From the NCBI RefSeq assembly GCF_038502225.1, contig NC_091372.1, forward strand, positions 10,749,642 through 10,813,641: 64,000 nucleotides of DNA, written 5' to 3'. Made by a program: the position numbers and the translations under genes. The number at the start of each line of letters is the position of its first letter. Position 1 is the stretch's first letter. This DNA is from Cherax quadricarinatus (Eukaryota; Arthropoda; Malacostraca; Decapoda; Parastacidae). Under the pieces are notes generated by a model that saw only the letters and a program-made list of their open reading frames with translations, made no database searches and was not told the origin of the DNA. Positions 1 to 12,000 of the stretch are shown in pieces.

Positions 1-19
1 ATTTTTTTTTTCACATCAA

Positions 20-73
20 ACCTGTCATATCCCACTGAGGCAGGATAACCTGCCTCAGTGGGATATGACAGGT
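20..73. repeat. Perfect 25-bp inverted repeat (hairpin)
   Basis: Two perfectly complementary 25-nt arms (20-44 and 49-73) are separated by a 4-nt loop (ATAA). The arm contains CCCACTGAGGCAGG, which matches the start of the LINE 3'-tail repeat found throughout the window. It therefore looks like a head-to-head duplication of that tail. Confidence 0.9.
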
Positions 74-130
74 ATATATGACAGGATATGACTGTGTACA
101 GTAATGTATACAGCAAGTGTGTAAGTGTGT

Positions 131-508
131 TAGATAGGAGTGAATGAAGACAAATGGTTTTTGGGACCTGACGAGCTGTTGGAATGTGAGTAGGGTAATA
201 TTTTGTGAAGGGATTTGGGGAAATTGGTTAGCCAGACTTGAGTCCTGGAAATGGGAAGTACAATGCCTGCACTTTAAAGGAGGGGTTTGGGATATTGGCA
301 GTTTGGAGGGATATGTTGTGTATCTTTATATGTGTATGCTTCTAGACTGTTGTATTCTGAGCACCTCTGCAAAAACAGTGATAATGTGCGAGTGTGGTGA
401 AAGTGTTGAATGATGAAAGTATTTTCTTTTTGGGGATTTTCTTTCTTTTTTGGGTCACCCTGCCTCGGTGGGAGACGGCCGACTTGTTGAAAAAAAAAAA
501 AAAAAAAA
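131..508 (+). mobile_element. 5'-truncated LINE 3' tail (subfamily A) with poly(A)
   Basis: This matches the reverse complement of the 3' untranslated tail of the LINE at 28393-30778. It includes the TTGGAATGTGAG, GTCCTGGAAATGGGAAG and CCTCGGTGGGAGACGGCC blocks and ends in poly(A) at about 490-508. There is no RT sequence, so it is a dead-on-arrival insertion. Short ORFs across it are not genes. Confidence 0.85.
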
Positions 509-513
509 TACAT

Positions 514-1033
514 TCAGATGTTTGAGTGTTGACAGCTGGGTTTATGAAAGGCAAGATGAAGCATAGAAGAGGGGGAGGAGGGGAAAGGTGGGCGGTACAT
601 TGTAGCATCTGTGGAGACGGCTTTATCCTTGGAGGTAATATCTTTGGAGATAAAAAGTGGAATGTACCAGAGTATGCTGCTACCAACATTTATATGGGAG
701 TGAAGGATGGTTTTTAAATATTGCAGCGAGGAAGAGGCTGGAAGCTCAAGAGATGTAGTGACATATACATATACAGGCGAGTACAGTTATGAAGTCTGCC
801 CTGTACTCAGCAGACGGAGGATCAAGCCTCTACCATGTCTTGTGCTGAATGACCTACTTGGGTTTAGTGCTTAATGCAAATTTTTTAATGAAAACATTGT
901 AGAGATGTAGTGTTTGAGAGTAATGTGTGGTGTAAATATTATGCAGAGAATTCTGAGCATGAAGGCTAAGTGTGGGGTTATCAGAGGTATAAATCAGTGG
1001 TGATAAATGGTTTGAAAAACTGACAAGTTGAAG
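514..1033. other. No recognised gene
   Basis: Intergenic or intronic DNA upstream of the BRCT exon. It holds a GGGGGAGGAGGGG purine tract near 570 and no splice-bounded conserved ORF that I recognise. Confidence 0.5.
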
Positions 1034-1620
1034 ATTGAGACACTTATGCAACATATGGGAATCTTTATTCAGTAAACGTTTCGCCACACAGTGGCTTCAT
1101 CAGTCCAATACAAAGCAGAAGGTGTAAGGAGAGGAGGAGTTTGAGGTAATCAGTCCCTCAGCCTGGAGTCGATGTGTTCAGTCCATCAATCTTGTAGAAT
1201 GTACAGCATAGGGCCGTAGACATGGCTTGTATACTGTAGTCAGGTGAGGTGAAGCAGGAAGAGGCGGGGTCTTTGTGGTACCATCCACTAGTTGAAGTAG
1301 GTCTTCATCCAAAGGTTGGACAAGTGTTGAAGAATTCTTTGTAACAAGATCCCATGATGCTGCAGTGTCTGACAGTTGTGATAAATGGTTTGAAAAACCA
1401 ACAAGTTGACCTGACTACTGTATATAAGCCATGTCTACGGCCCTATGCTGTACATTCTACAAGATTGATGGACTGAACATATCGACTCCAGGCTGAGGGA
1501 CTGATTACCTCAAACTACTCCTCTCCTTACACCTTCTGCTTTGTATTGGACTGATGAAGCCACTGTGTGGCGAAACGTTTCCTGAATAAAGATTCCCTTA
1601 TGTTGCATAAGTGTCTCAAT
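1034..1620. repeat. Foldback element with 212-bp arms (Penelope-related)
   Basis: Arm 1 (1034-1245) and arm 2 (1409-1620) are near-perfect reverse complements separated by a 163-bp spacer. Each arm carries CTGATGA, then a GCCAC/GTGGC stem, then GAAAC. This block recurs at 10277-10302 (-) and in degraded form at 3267-3512. The spacer repeats the motif GATAAATGGTTTGAAAAAC that also lies just outside arm 1. Assignment to a Penelope-like terminal region is an inference. Confidence 0.85.
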
Positions 1621-1734
1621 CATAAATCAGTGGGCTGAGGAGGGGCTGTTCAGGTAGTTTGGGCCCTTAGAAAGGATGGCGCAAAATAAGGTGACTAGAA
1701 GGGTATTTAAATTTGTCAGTGAGATGGGGTATCT

Positions 1735-1990
1735 GTGGTTTTGAGTGCTAGTGACTTCTGTGAGCATGCTAGGAATGAGTGGAGGCCAGTTGTATTTATG
1801 ACTTGACGTGCTGTTGGAGTGTGAGCGAGGTAGCAGGAAGGGTTTCAGGGGAACTTGTTTGCCGGACTAGTCATGGAGGTGGTAAGTACAGTGCCTGCAC
1901 TCTGAGGAAGAGTGGGAGTGTGCATTTTGAAGGGCCGTCTGAACTGTGACGGCAGTACACTTGTGTCAAGAGATTGATTGCATAAATGAT
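1735..1990 (+). mobile_element. Diverged LINE 3' tail fragment
   Basis: The ordered blocks GACTTGACGTGCTGTTGGAGTG, a GGAGGTGG...AAGTACAGTGCCTGCACTC stretch and a GTCTGAACTGTG stretch match the LINE tail consensus in sense orientation, but with many substitutions. It is an older insertion. Confidence 0.65.
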
Positions 1991-2139
1991 GGTGAATGTG
2001 TTGCCTCTTCATTAATAACATCCATGTTAAAAAATATCTTAAATATCTTTTGAAAAGCTGCAGGATTAAAACATTTATTGTTGAGCCTAATGTGTAATTT
2101 TGTTGTTCAGTAGTTGCTATTATAAGTGAGTTGTCCCTT

Positions 2140-2285
2140 CATGGGGGTGCCTTGATGCCAGTGAAAGGCTTATGTTCCAAGAATCTGGAGTTTACCCTCC
2201 CCTTCCTCTGTTCAAACATAATTGCTCCCCATTTCCCTGATTCTGTATAACCCCTATGGGTTTAGTGCTTCCTCACGAATATACT
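2140..2285. repeat. Dispersed SINE-like repeat fragment
   Basis: It contains CCTTGATGCCAGTGAAAGGC...TGTATAACCCCTATGGGTTTAGTGCTTCC. The same block recurs at about 6180-6330, 23590-23960, 28165-28335, 51665-51835 and 62715-62775, in both orientations. It ends immediately upstream of the BRCT exon acceptor. The family is not identified further. Confidence 0.65.
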
Positions 2286-2308
2286 AAGAGAACTGTCTTT
2301 AATTGCAG

Positions 2309-2529
2309 GGCATTTGAATAGGGTACTCGACAAAAGCATAAATGTGGTAGTGGGAGACAAAACAATGCCTGAGGACGAGTTCCAACGAGCACAACAATTG
2401 GGAATCCCCATCTTGGCGACTGACTGGATCATTCACTCCATTATATGTGGCAGGCAGCTTCCATATTTAGACAGTTCAAAATTTCGACTTGAACCAGGCT
2501 CGGTGGGTGATGGCAAACTAGAAAAATAG
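2309..2529 (+). CDS. Terminal coding exon of a BRCT-domain protein (53BP1-like)
   Basis: The exon follows a polypyrimidine/AATTGCAG acceptor and has an open frame of 72 residues to a TAG stop. It starts with two bases of a split codon. The residues fit the end of a BRCT repeat: INVVVGDKTMPEDEF..AQQLGIPI, then the typical BRCT tryptophan in ATDWIIHSIICG, then a short tail. Pattern and position next to the C-terminus resemble the last BRCT repeat of TP53BP1, a DNA double-strand-break adaptor that binds methylated histone marks in the nucleus. That is from memory of the family, not a search; other tandem-BRCT proteins such as PTIP are alternatives. No ATG start belongs to this exon. Upstream exons are not recognised in 1-2308. 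Confidence 0.6.
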
Positions 2530-2799
2530 CCAGTTCAGTTTGGCCTCCCTAGTAAGACTTTTACATATGTAAAGAAGATTAACAAAAATGGAAAAAAGTT
2601 TAGATTTCCCATCATTAATGATCATTAGTGTTTTCCACCACTAATGATCATTAGTATTTACATCATTAATGATCATCAGGGATCACATTAGTGATCATTG
2701 GTGTATGACTGTTTGTCTATACTTGGTTACAGCTGTATATAATGTGCATTCAACACCTGGGTGTTTGTGCTACTGAGAATCATAATAGAGTCCAATAAA
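2530..2799 (+). other. Probable 3' UTR of the BRCT gene with AT-rich palindrome cluster
   Basis: After the stop codon lie at least four imperfect copies of the palindromic motif ATTAATGATCATTAGTG between about 2608 and 2705. A poly(A) signal follows at 2794-2799. UTR status is inferred from position. Confidence 0.5.
2794..2799 (+). terminator. AATAAA polyadenylation signal
   Basis: This is the first AATAAA downstream of the BRCT-exon stop codon, about 265 bases past it. Confidence 0.5.
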
Positions 2800-2925
2800 T
2801 AGCATATAAATTAACTAAATGCAATCATTTAATAATCACACTTTATTCCATATTTTTCTATACATATGAAGGTATTAGTGATATAGTCAGCCAGTGCCTG
2901 ATAAGTCTGGTTGACATGAAGGTGT

Positions 2926-3050
2926 GAGGGTTGCCAGGGCAATCATGTAATCACTATTGGTTACTGGTAAGGAAGCCTGGCTTCAGGTAGGGTTGCTAGG
3001 GTGATCAGGTAGTCACTACTGGTTACTGGTAAGGAAGCCTGGTCACAGGC
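2926..3050. repeat. Two-copy tandem duplication (about 62 bp)
   Basis: The blocks 2926-2988 and 2989-3050 share GGTTACTGGTAAGGAAGCC and the preceding AGGGTTGC..GG..ATCA.GTA.TCACTA pattern. Confidence 0.75.
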
Positions 3051-3266
3051 AGGGCTGCTGGGGTACATGAATCCTCAGAATTGGTCAGAGTATGGTAAAT
3101 CTCGTATTCGTAATGGTTCACGCGTATTTTCTATTTGAATGTCAGCAAAGTAATGGGGACTTGCGAATAATTTTTATATACAATATAAGTTTTTGCTACA
3201 TATTGTAATTACAAAGAAAAATAGAGCATGATAGTAATGTAGATAAATGGTTCAGAGAACCAACAG

Positions 3267-3512
3267 TTTGATAAATCAGACATGTGTAACATTTGGGTAT
3301 CTTTATTGTGGAAACAATTGCCACACAAGTGGCTTCGTCAGTCCAATACAAAGAAGAATGGTGAAGATCAGGAGGAGTTTGAGGGACTGATTACCTCACA
3401 CTACTCCTGATCTTCACCATTCTTTGTATGGGACTGATGAAGCCACTTGTGTGGCAATTATGTTTCCACCATAAAGATATCCAAATGTTGCTCACATGTC
3501 TCAATTATCAAA
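3267..3512. repeat. Foldback element, degraded Penelope-type
   Basis: Arms 3267-3378 and about 3401-3512 are largely reverse complementary. The core block is mutated (CTGATGA...GGCAATTATG in place of ...GGCGAAACG), unlike the intact blocks at 1034-1620. Confidence 0.75.
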
Positions 3513-3862
3513 GCATGATAGCACTGCACTTTTAACTAGAGACCTGATTTTTGTCACCTTAAACTTTGTGGGTAATCTCTTACGATATTTGTAATTAACT
3601 GAATTACCCTTATTTTTAATAATAAACTTCAACGTGATTATGTTTGTTACAAATAATTTCTGGGCACACTAATATATTTAGTGATAATGTGTTTGGATAA
3701 TGTAAATTGTGTAATTAGAATAGACCAACTCCAAGATTGTAGAGTTGTAAGTCAGTGTGAATTGTGTTTTAGCTCGGAATATATTTATTTGTAGAATATG
3801 AAAGTTTAAATGTTTATATGAAAATTTTGTACAAACTGTGCGTGTGTACATGAGCAGTCGTT

Positions 3863-6179
<2,317 letters not shown>

Positions 6180-6330
6180 GCATGTGGTTTCCTTTTGTCA
6201 TCAAAGGAGATTCCTTGATGCTTATGAATGTTTCTGGATTCAGGGAATTTGAGTTACTCTCCCTTGGATCAAACCTATTCCCCCAGGCACTGCATGAACC
6301 CTGTGGCTTTAGCACTTCCTCATGAATATA
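6180..6330. repeat. Dispersed SINE-like repeat fragment
   Basis: It shares TTCCTTGATGCT..., CTGGATTCAGGGAATT and a ...CCTGTGGCTTTAGCACTTCC end with the copies at 2140-2285 and 28165-28335. Confidence 0.6.
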
Positions 6331-6689
6331 GTTATTACATTTTCTCCTAACTGGTTTCCCATCTCTTGCCCAGTTGTAGAGTTTAGCTGGTGTTACTGTA
6401 TTCTTTACCATGTCATGTGTGAGCTCTTTTGCTGTCTTGACATTAGGATCTTCAAGTTTTTACAGTGGTGGCTAGTCACACCTAGTAGTACAGTTGTTTT
6501 ATCAGTATGAACAAAATTAGGCATTGCATGAATTTGTGACTTACTGGTATGTTTAATTTTACAATTGAAAAAAAAACATTAAATGTTTTAAAGCTCATAT
6601 ATTTTAACTTTAAAGATGACCTCTATTTTTTGTGGGATTAGAGTATCCCATTGCATTTATTATTGTATATACTCATGCAGTGGGTGAGA

Positions 6690-6790
6690 ACGTTGGTACC
6701 TAACATGACTCAAGAAATCGTAATGACACGATTGCAAACAAACTATAACCCCGCGGGTTCAATCCCGGCCGGGGGTATGGTTGGTACCTA
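6690..6790 (+). repeat. tRNA-derived SINE fragment
   Basis: GGTTCAATCCC (6757-6767) is a good RNA polymerase III B box. The upstream part (ACTCAAGAAATCGTAATGACACG) also occurs, with changes, near 55728, so this is a dispersed element. It does not fold as a cloverleaf tRNA. Confidence 0.55.
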
Positions 6791-6904
6791 GGGTGAGCCA
6801 GTCCTTGTTGTGCGTGATAGTCATTCATCTCCTGACATTTACATGTCAGTGATTTTAACTGCTGTAAAGAAAAGTTTTAGTTTGTATGCTAATAAAAGTC
6901 TGGT

Positions 6905-7205
6905 ATATAGTATGAGTGTGATAGAGTGGAGACGAGTGGTTTTTGGTATTGTGCTGTTGGAGTGTGAGCAGAGTAGCCTTGATGAAAGGATTCAGTAAAT
7001 CTGGTTAGCTGAACTTGTCTTGGAGGTCGGACATCCAGCGACTGCACTTCCAAGGAAGGTTGGGGGTGTTGCTCTTTGGAGGGTCATCTGAATTGTGTTG
7101 TCTGTACATATCTGGCAAGACAGCTTCGATTGAATGGTGGTAAATGTGTGTGTACCCTTTTGGGTCACTCTACACTGGTAGAAAATGGCCAGTGTCGAGA
7201 AAAAT
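6905..7205 (+). mobile_element. Diverged LINE 3' tail fragment
   Basis: The tail blocks occur in order: GTGCTGTTGGAGTGTGAGC, CTGGTTAGCTGAACTTGTC, CTGGCAAGACAG and TTTTGGGTCACTCTACACTGG. It is diverged and ends against the (TG)n tract. Confidence 0.7.
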
Positions 7206-7209
7206 TTAT

Positions 7210-7436
<227 letters not shown>

Positions 7437-8187
7437 AAATTAGTGTTTTCTTATGAAGCATTTCAGTTGTTGAAATAACTTCATGTACAAAATATCTCGC
7501 CCAATACTGATGTTGGCCAAACATGTTCATAATGACCTGTTCACTTCATGTACTTGTGAATGTTCCATTCCACCCACTCCTTCACTCCCTCAATATTTGT
7601 CATGATCTGCCATAGTACTACATATAATGATGAAAGATGACCCATTTACTCATTTCCAAGGATGTGTATGCAATGTACTGTAGGTTTAATTGTGCACTGC
7701 TGCTATTCAATAGAAAACCAACTATGTTGCTTCATATTTAGTGGGGCCAGCATAAAGCCCTCCTGTACATTTTTAATGTAATTATGTAAACTCACTTGCA
7801 TTACTTTTCCTCTATAAACTTTATGCACATACTATAAATAGTGTCCTGTGTGGGTTTTAAAATTAGACAAAGTTCAATAGCAGTCTACAATGGTGTTACC
7901 TGTGTTAATGTGAGGTTTTGTATTAGAAAGTTATTTCTGTATTCTTTCCACATTTAAGATACAAGAAACTGGTAATCCTCTTTGTATATTATGAATGTAT
8001 TTTATTTATTATTTTTTTTTTTACTGAAGCCAGACGACTTGTCTTTCATTTTAACAGTACAACTAAAATCCGCGTATGTGCACAAGGCCTTAAAATTTTG
8101 GAAAATTGCGGCCTTTTTTTTCGTTCTGTGGGCACACACATGAAAACATGGTACATACATCTTGTTCAGACTCTGACATGCATACAG
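7437..8187. other. No recognised gene
   Basis: AT-rich intergenic or intronic DNA without a conserved ORF or a recognised repeat. Confidence 0.45.
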
Positions 8188-8189
8188 TT

Positions 8190-8222
<33 letters not shown>

Positions 8223-8325
8223 CCAACAAGTTGGCCGTCTCCCACCGAGGCAGGGTGACCCAAAAAAAGAAAGAAAATCCCCAAAAAGAAAACACTTTCA
8301 TCATCATTCAACACTTTCAGTTGCT
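8188..8325 (-). mobile_element. LINE 3' tail fragment (subfamily A), poly(T) end
   Basis: A run of about 32 T is followed by CCAACAAGTTGGCCGTCTCC and the AAAGAAAATCCCCAAAAAG block, as at 28393. This is the terminal part of an insertion on the minus strand. Confidence 0.85.
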
Positions 8326-8426
8326 GTACTTTCAAATAAAACACAGTACCTCTTGTTCAGACTATGACATGCATACTCACTTGAGTACAAAGACACAATA
8401 TGCAAACCAGGATATTATGAGGACTG

Positions 8427-8482
8427 TTTTGCTCAGGGTAGAGCTTTATCAGGCCACTGATAAAGCTCTATCTTAAGCAAAA
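8427..8482. repeat. Hairpin (26-bp arms), Penelope-type core variant
   Basis: Arms 8427-8452 and 8457-8482 are near-complementary with a 4-nt loop. The right arm reads CTGATAAAGCTC...AAGCAAAA, a variant of the CTGATGAAGC...GCGAAAC block seen at 1551-1576. Confidence 0.7.
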
Positions 8483-8620
8483 ATACTCTATAGTCCCAGT
8501 AAAGGCTTGTTTTGCATAGTGTCTTCGTTACCATACCTGAGGGCATTATGCCTGTTCATCCACTTGCTGTACAGTTAGATAAAACATGTTAGCTATAGAT
8601 TTAGTTTTTAGTAGTAGTTT

Positions 8621-8823
8621 ATGCCTTGGCAAATCATTTTATTGTGGCTAGATTTGAAAAATCTTTTTAATACTGCACTTGCCAAATTATTAGACGTTGT
8701 GGATTACCAAGGAGAATTGCATAGTCGTCTTGAACCATTAAACAAAAAAATAATTACCAACCAAATTTTTGACCCAGAAAAACTGCAGATTTTGACAATA
8801 TGGCAGTTTAAATGTATGAAGGT
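8621..8823 (+). other. Unexplained ORF segment upstream of the gap
   Basis: The open frame reads LDLKNLFNTALAKLLDVVDY and continues to ...IWQFKCMK, followed by GGTAATCTGC, which could be a donor. I do not recognise the family and it does not match the N-terminal half of uL2. It may be a transposon remnant or an exon of an unidentified gene. Confidence 0.2.
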
Positions 8824-8900
8824 AATCTGCTTCATTAATATTACTGCGAAATCAGTTTATCAACAATGGATAACTTGAACCGAAGTCTTAGCTTTGGAAT

Positions 8901-9000
8901 NNNNNNNNNNNNNNNNNNNNNNNNNNNNNNNNNNNNNNNNNNNNNNNNNNNNNNNNNNNNNNNNNNNNNNNNNNNNNNNNNNNNNNNNNNNNNNNNNNNN
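8901..9000. other. Assembly gap (100 N)
   Basis: Exactly 100 N, the usual placeholder for a gap of unknown size. Coding sequence of MRPL2 resumes directly at its right edge, so at least part of one exon is missing. Confidence 0.99.
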
Positions 9001-9094
9001 ATGGAACCTTCTTGGAGGAGAGAGTCATTGGTATCTTGTATGATCCCAATCGCACAGCTCGCATTGCTCTTGTGGCAAGTGGTATTAACATGAG
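9001..9094 (+). CDS. MRPL2: MRPL2 exon (truncated by gap on its 5' side)
   Basis: Codes for [20 protein letters not shown] and then [10 protein letters not shown] plus two bases of an Arg codon. The donor is ATGAG|GTAAGC. Confidence 0.92.
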
Positions 9095-12000
9095 GTAAGC
9101 TTCTTCAGATGAATTTTGATATTAGACAAATGCATTCTGCCACACTAAGTTCAAGATACAGTATATCACTATTTATAATATAAATCAAATATATTTTCAC
9201 AAATACTTTTTATTTTGTTAGTACTGTATTTTATACTGTAAGGTTTAGGATAAACACTGTGTACAACACAAATAGTTGTTTATTTCCCAGAAATTTGGCA
9301 TAAAAAACACGGTCGTAAGTTGAGTGGTCGTAAGTCGAGCAGGTCGTAAGTCGGATGGTAGGTGTAATTATATACTTCTGTGTGGGGAAGTGGAAAAGAA
9401 TTCTTCCTCCATAAACCATGCGTGTCGTAAGAGGCAACTAAAATGCCAGGAGCAAAGGGTAGTAACACCTTCTCCTGTATAAATTACTAAATTTAAGAAG
9501 AAAAACCTTAGTTTTTCTTTTTAGGTCACCCTTCCTCAGTGGGATATGGCCGGTTTGTTGAAAAAAAAATATACTATGTAAGGGGCAATACATAGTACAT
9601 AGTACGTACATAGGATATAGAAGGATGGGCGGAGATATGTTGCAGTTTTTGAACTGTAGTGTAGTCATACCTCTGGCAAGACAGTAATGGAGTGAACAAT
9701 GATGAAAGTATTTCTTCCTTTTTGGGTCACCCTGTCTCGGTGGGAAACGACCAATGTCTTAATAAAAAAATCAGAAATAGAAATATACTGCAATAGAATA
9801 TAGAAATATTTTAAAAATCCCACATTATTGACATACCCAGTGTTGCAAGCAACTCATAATTTGCCATATACAGTATTATATATAATATATTCCATGAAAT
9901 ATAAGAGGAAAATCAACTAAAGTGAATGAGGAAGACAAAAATTCTAGACACAAAAAGGAAAATTGCGACATGAGGTATCGGATATGTAAATTCAATTTTC
10001 AGCGCAAGTAATACAGTGTGTGTGTTGTGGGTTGCAATGAAGGTATACGAAGAGTTCAGTCACCATGTAATTCTTTTGCAACTTTTGCCATTTATTTGTT
10101 GTATTTTCAGGTATATTGTTGCTACGGAAAACATGAAGAAAGGAGATCTCATCAGAACTTCCAGTTACATCCCACGTATAACTGGTAGGTATAATTTGTA
10201 GATGAATGGTTCAGAGAACCGACATGTTGATAAATTAGACACATGTGCAACTCTTGGGTATCTTTATTGAGGAAACGTTTCGCCACACAGTGGCTTCATC
10301 AGTCCATACAAAGGAGAACAGGAGAATAGCTGGTAGGTATATTATTGTATGTGCATAGCTGGTAGGTATATTATTGTACAGTGGACCCTCGGTTATCAGC
10401 CGTTCCTGTTATCGGCCAATTCGGCTATAGGCCGGTTTTTCAGCTTCCGGTTATCAGCCTTTATTTTGCTTATCAGCCGTATGGGACGCGTACACCCGCC
10501 CACCGGCAGCCGCTCACGTCAGTCTGGTGTGTCTCTGGGCGAGTAAGGAAGCTTCTGCTCTTTCATCTAAACATTTCACTATAAACCGTTATTTTTGGTG
10601 GTTATTTATCAAGTGCAACTGTGAAATAAGTCACCATGGCCCCTAAAAATGTTCTTAGTAAAGTTATATTGGTAAAGAAAGAAACATGATAGAATTCAAG
10701 GCATGCAGGAAGTGTAGTAGACATGCAGGAAGTGTAGCAGGCAGGCAGGAAGTGTAGCAGACATGCAGGAAGTGTAGCAGGCAGGCAGGAAGTGTAGCAG
10801 ACATGCAGGAAGTGTAGCAGACATGCAGGAAGTGTAGTAGACATGAAGGAAGTGTAGCAGGCAGGCAGGAAGTGTAGCAGACATGCAGGAAGTGTAGCAG
10901 ACATGAAGGAAGTGTAGCAGGCAGGCAGGAAGTGTAGCAGACATGCAGGAAGTGTAGCAGACATGCAGGAAGTGTAGTAGACATGAAGGAAGTGTAGCAG
11001 GCAGGCAGGAAGTGTAGCAGACATGCAGGAAGTGTAGCAGACATGCAGGAAGTGTAGTAGACATGAAGGAAGTGTAGCAGGCAGGCAGGAAGTGTAGCAG
11101 ACATGCAGGAAGTGTAGCAGACATGCAGGAAGTGTAGCAGGCATGCAGGAAGTGTAGTAGACATGAAGGAAGTGTAGCAGGCAGGCAGGAAGTGTAGTAG
11201 ACATGAAGGAAGTGTAGCAGGCAGGCAGGAAGTGTAGCAGACATGCAGGAAGTGTAGCAGACATGCAGGAAGTGTAGCAGGCATGCAGGAAGTGTAGTAG
11301 ACATGAAGGAAGTGTAGCAGGCAGGCAGGAAGTGTAGTAGACATGAAGGAAGTGTAGCAGGCAGGCAGGAAGGCAGACATGCAGGAAGTGTAGCAGACAT
11401 GCAGGAAGTGTAGCAGACATGCAGGAAGTGTAGCAGGCATGCAGGAAGTGTAGCAGAGTGTAGCAGGCAGGCAGGAATGCATGCAGGAAGTGTAGCAGCA
11501 TGCATGCAGGAAGTGTAGCAGGCATGCAGGAAGTGTAGCAGGAAGTGTAGCAGACATGCAGGAAGTGTAGCAGGCATGCAGGAAGTGTAGCAGCAGACAT
11601 GCAGGAAGTGTAGTAGGACATGCAGGAAGTGTAGCAGACATGCAGGAAGTGTAGCAGGACATGCAGGAAGTGTAGCAGTAGCAGTGTGCAGGAAGTGTAG
11701 CAGACATGCAGGAAGTGTAGCAGGCATGCAGGAAGTGTAGTAGACATGAAGGAAGTGTAGCAGGCAGGCAGGAAGTGTAGCAGACATGCAGGAAGTGTAG
11801 CAGACATGCAGGAAGTGTAGCAGGCATGCAGGAAGTGTAGCAGGCAGGCAGGAAGTGTAGCAGACATGCAGGAAGTGTAGCAGACATGCAGGAAGTGTAG
11901 CAGGCATGCAGGAAGTGTAGCAGGCAGGCAGGAAGTGTAGCAGACATGCAGGAAGTGTAGCAGACATGCAGGAAGTGTAGCAGGCATGCAGGAAGTGTAG

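Noticed and set aside
6690..6790. Functional tRNA gene
   Set aside because: A good B box is present but no cloverleaf with acceptor stem can be drawn, and related fragments recur at 55728 and 58985. It is a SINE relic.
8866..9093. ORF running through the N block
   Set aside because: The translation crosses unknown bases and is in the wrong frame for MRPL2, which reads [10 protein letters not shown] right of the gap.
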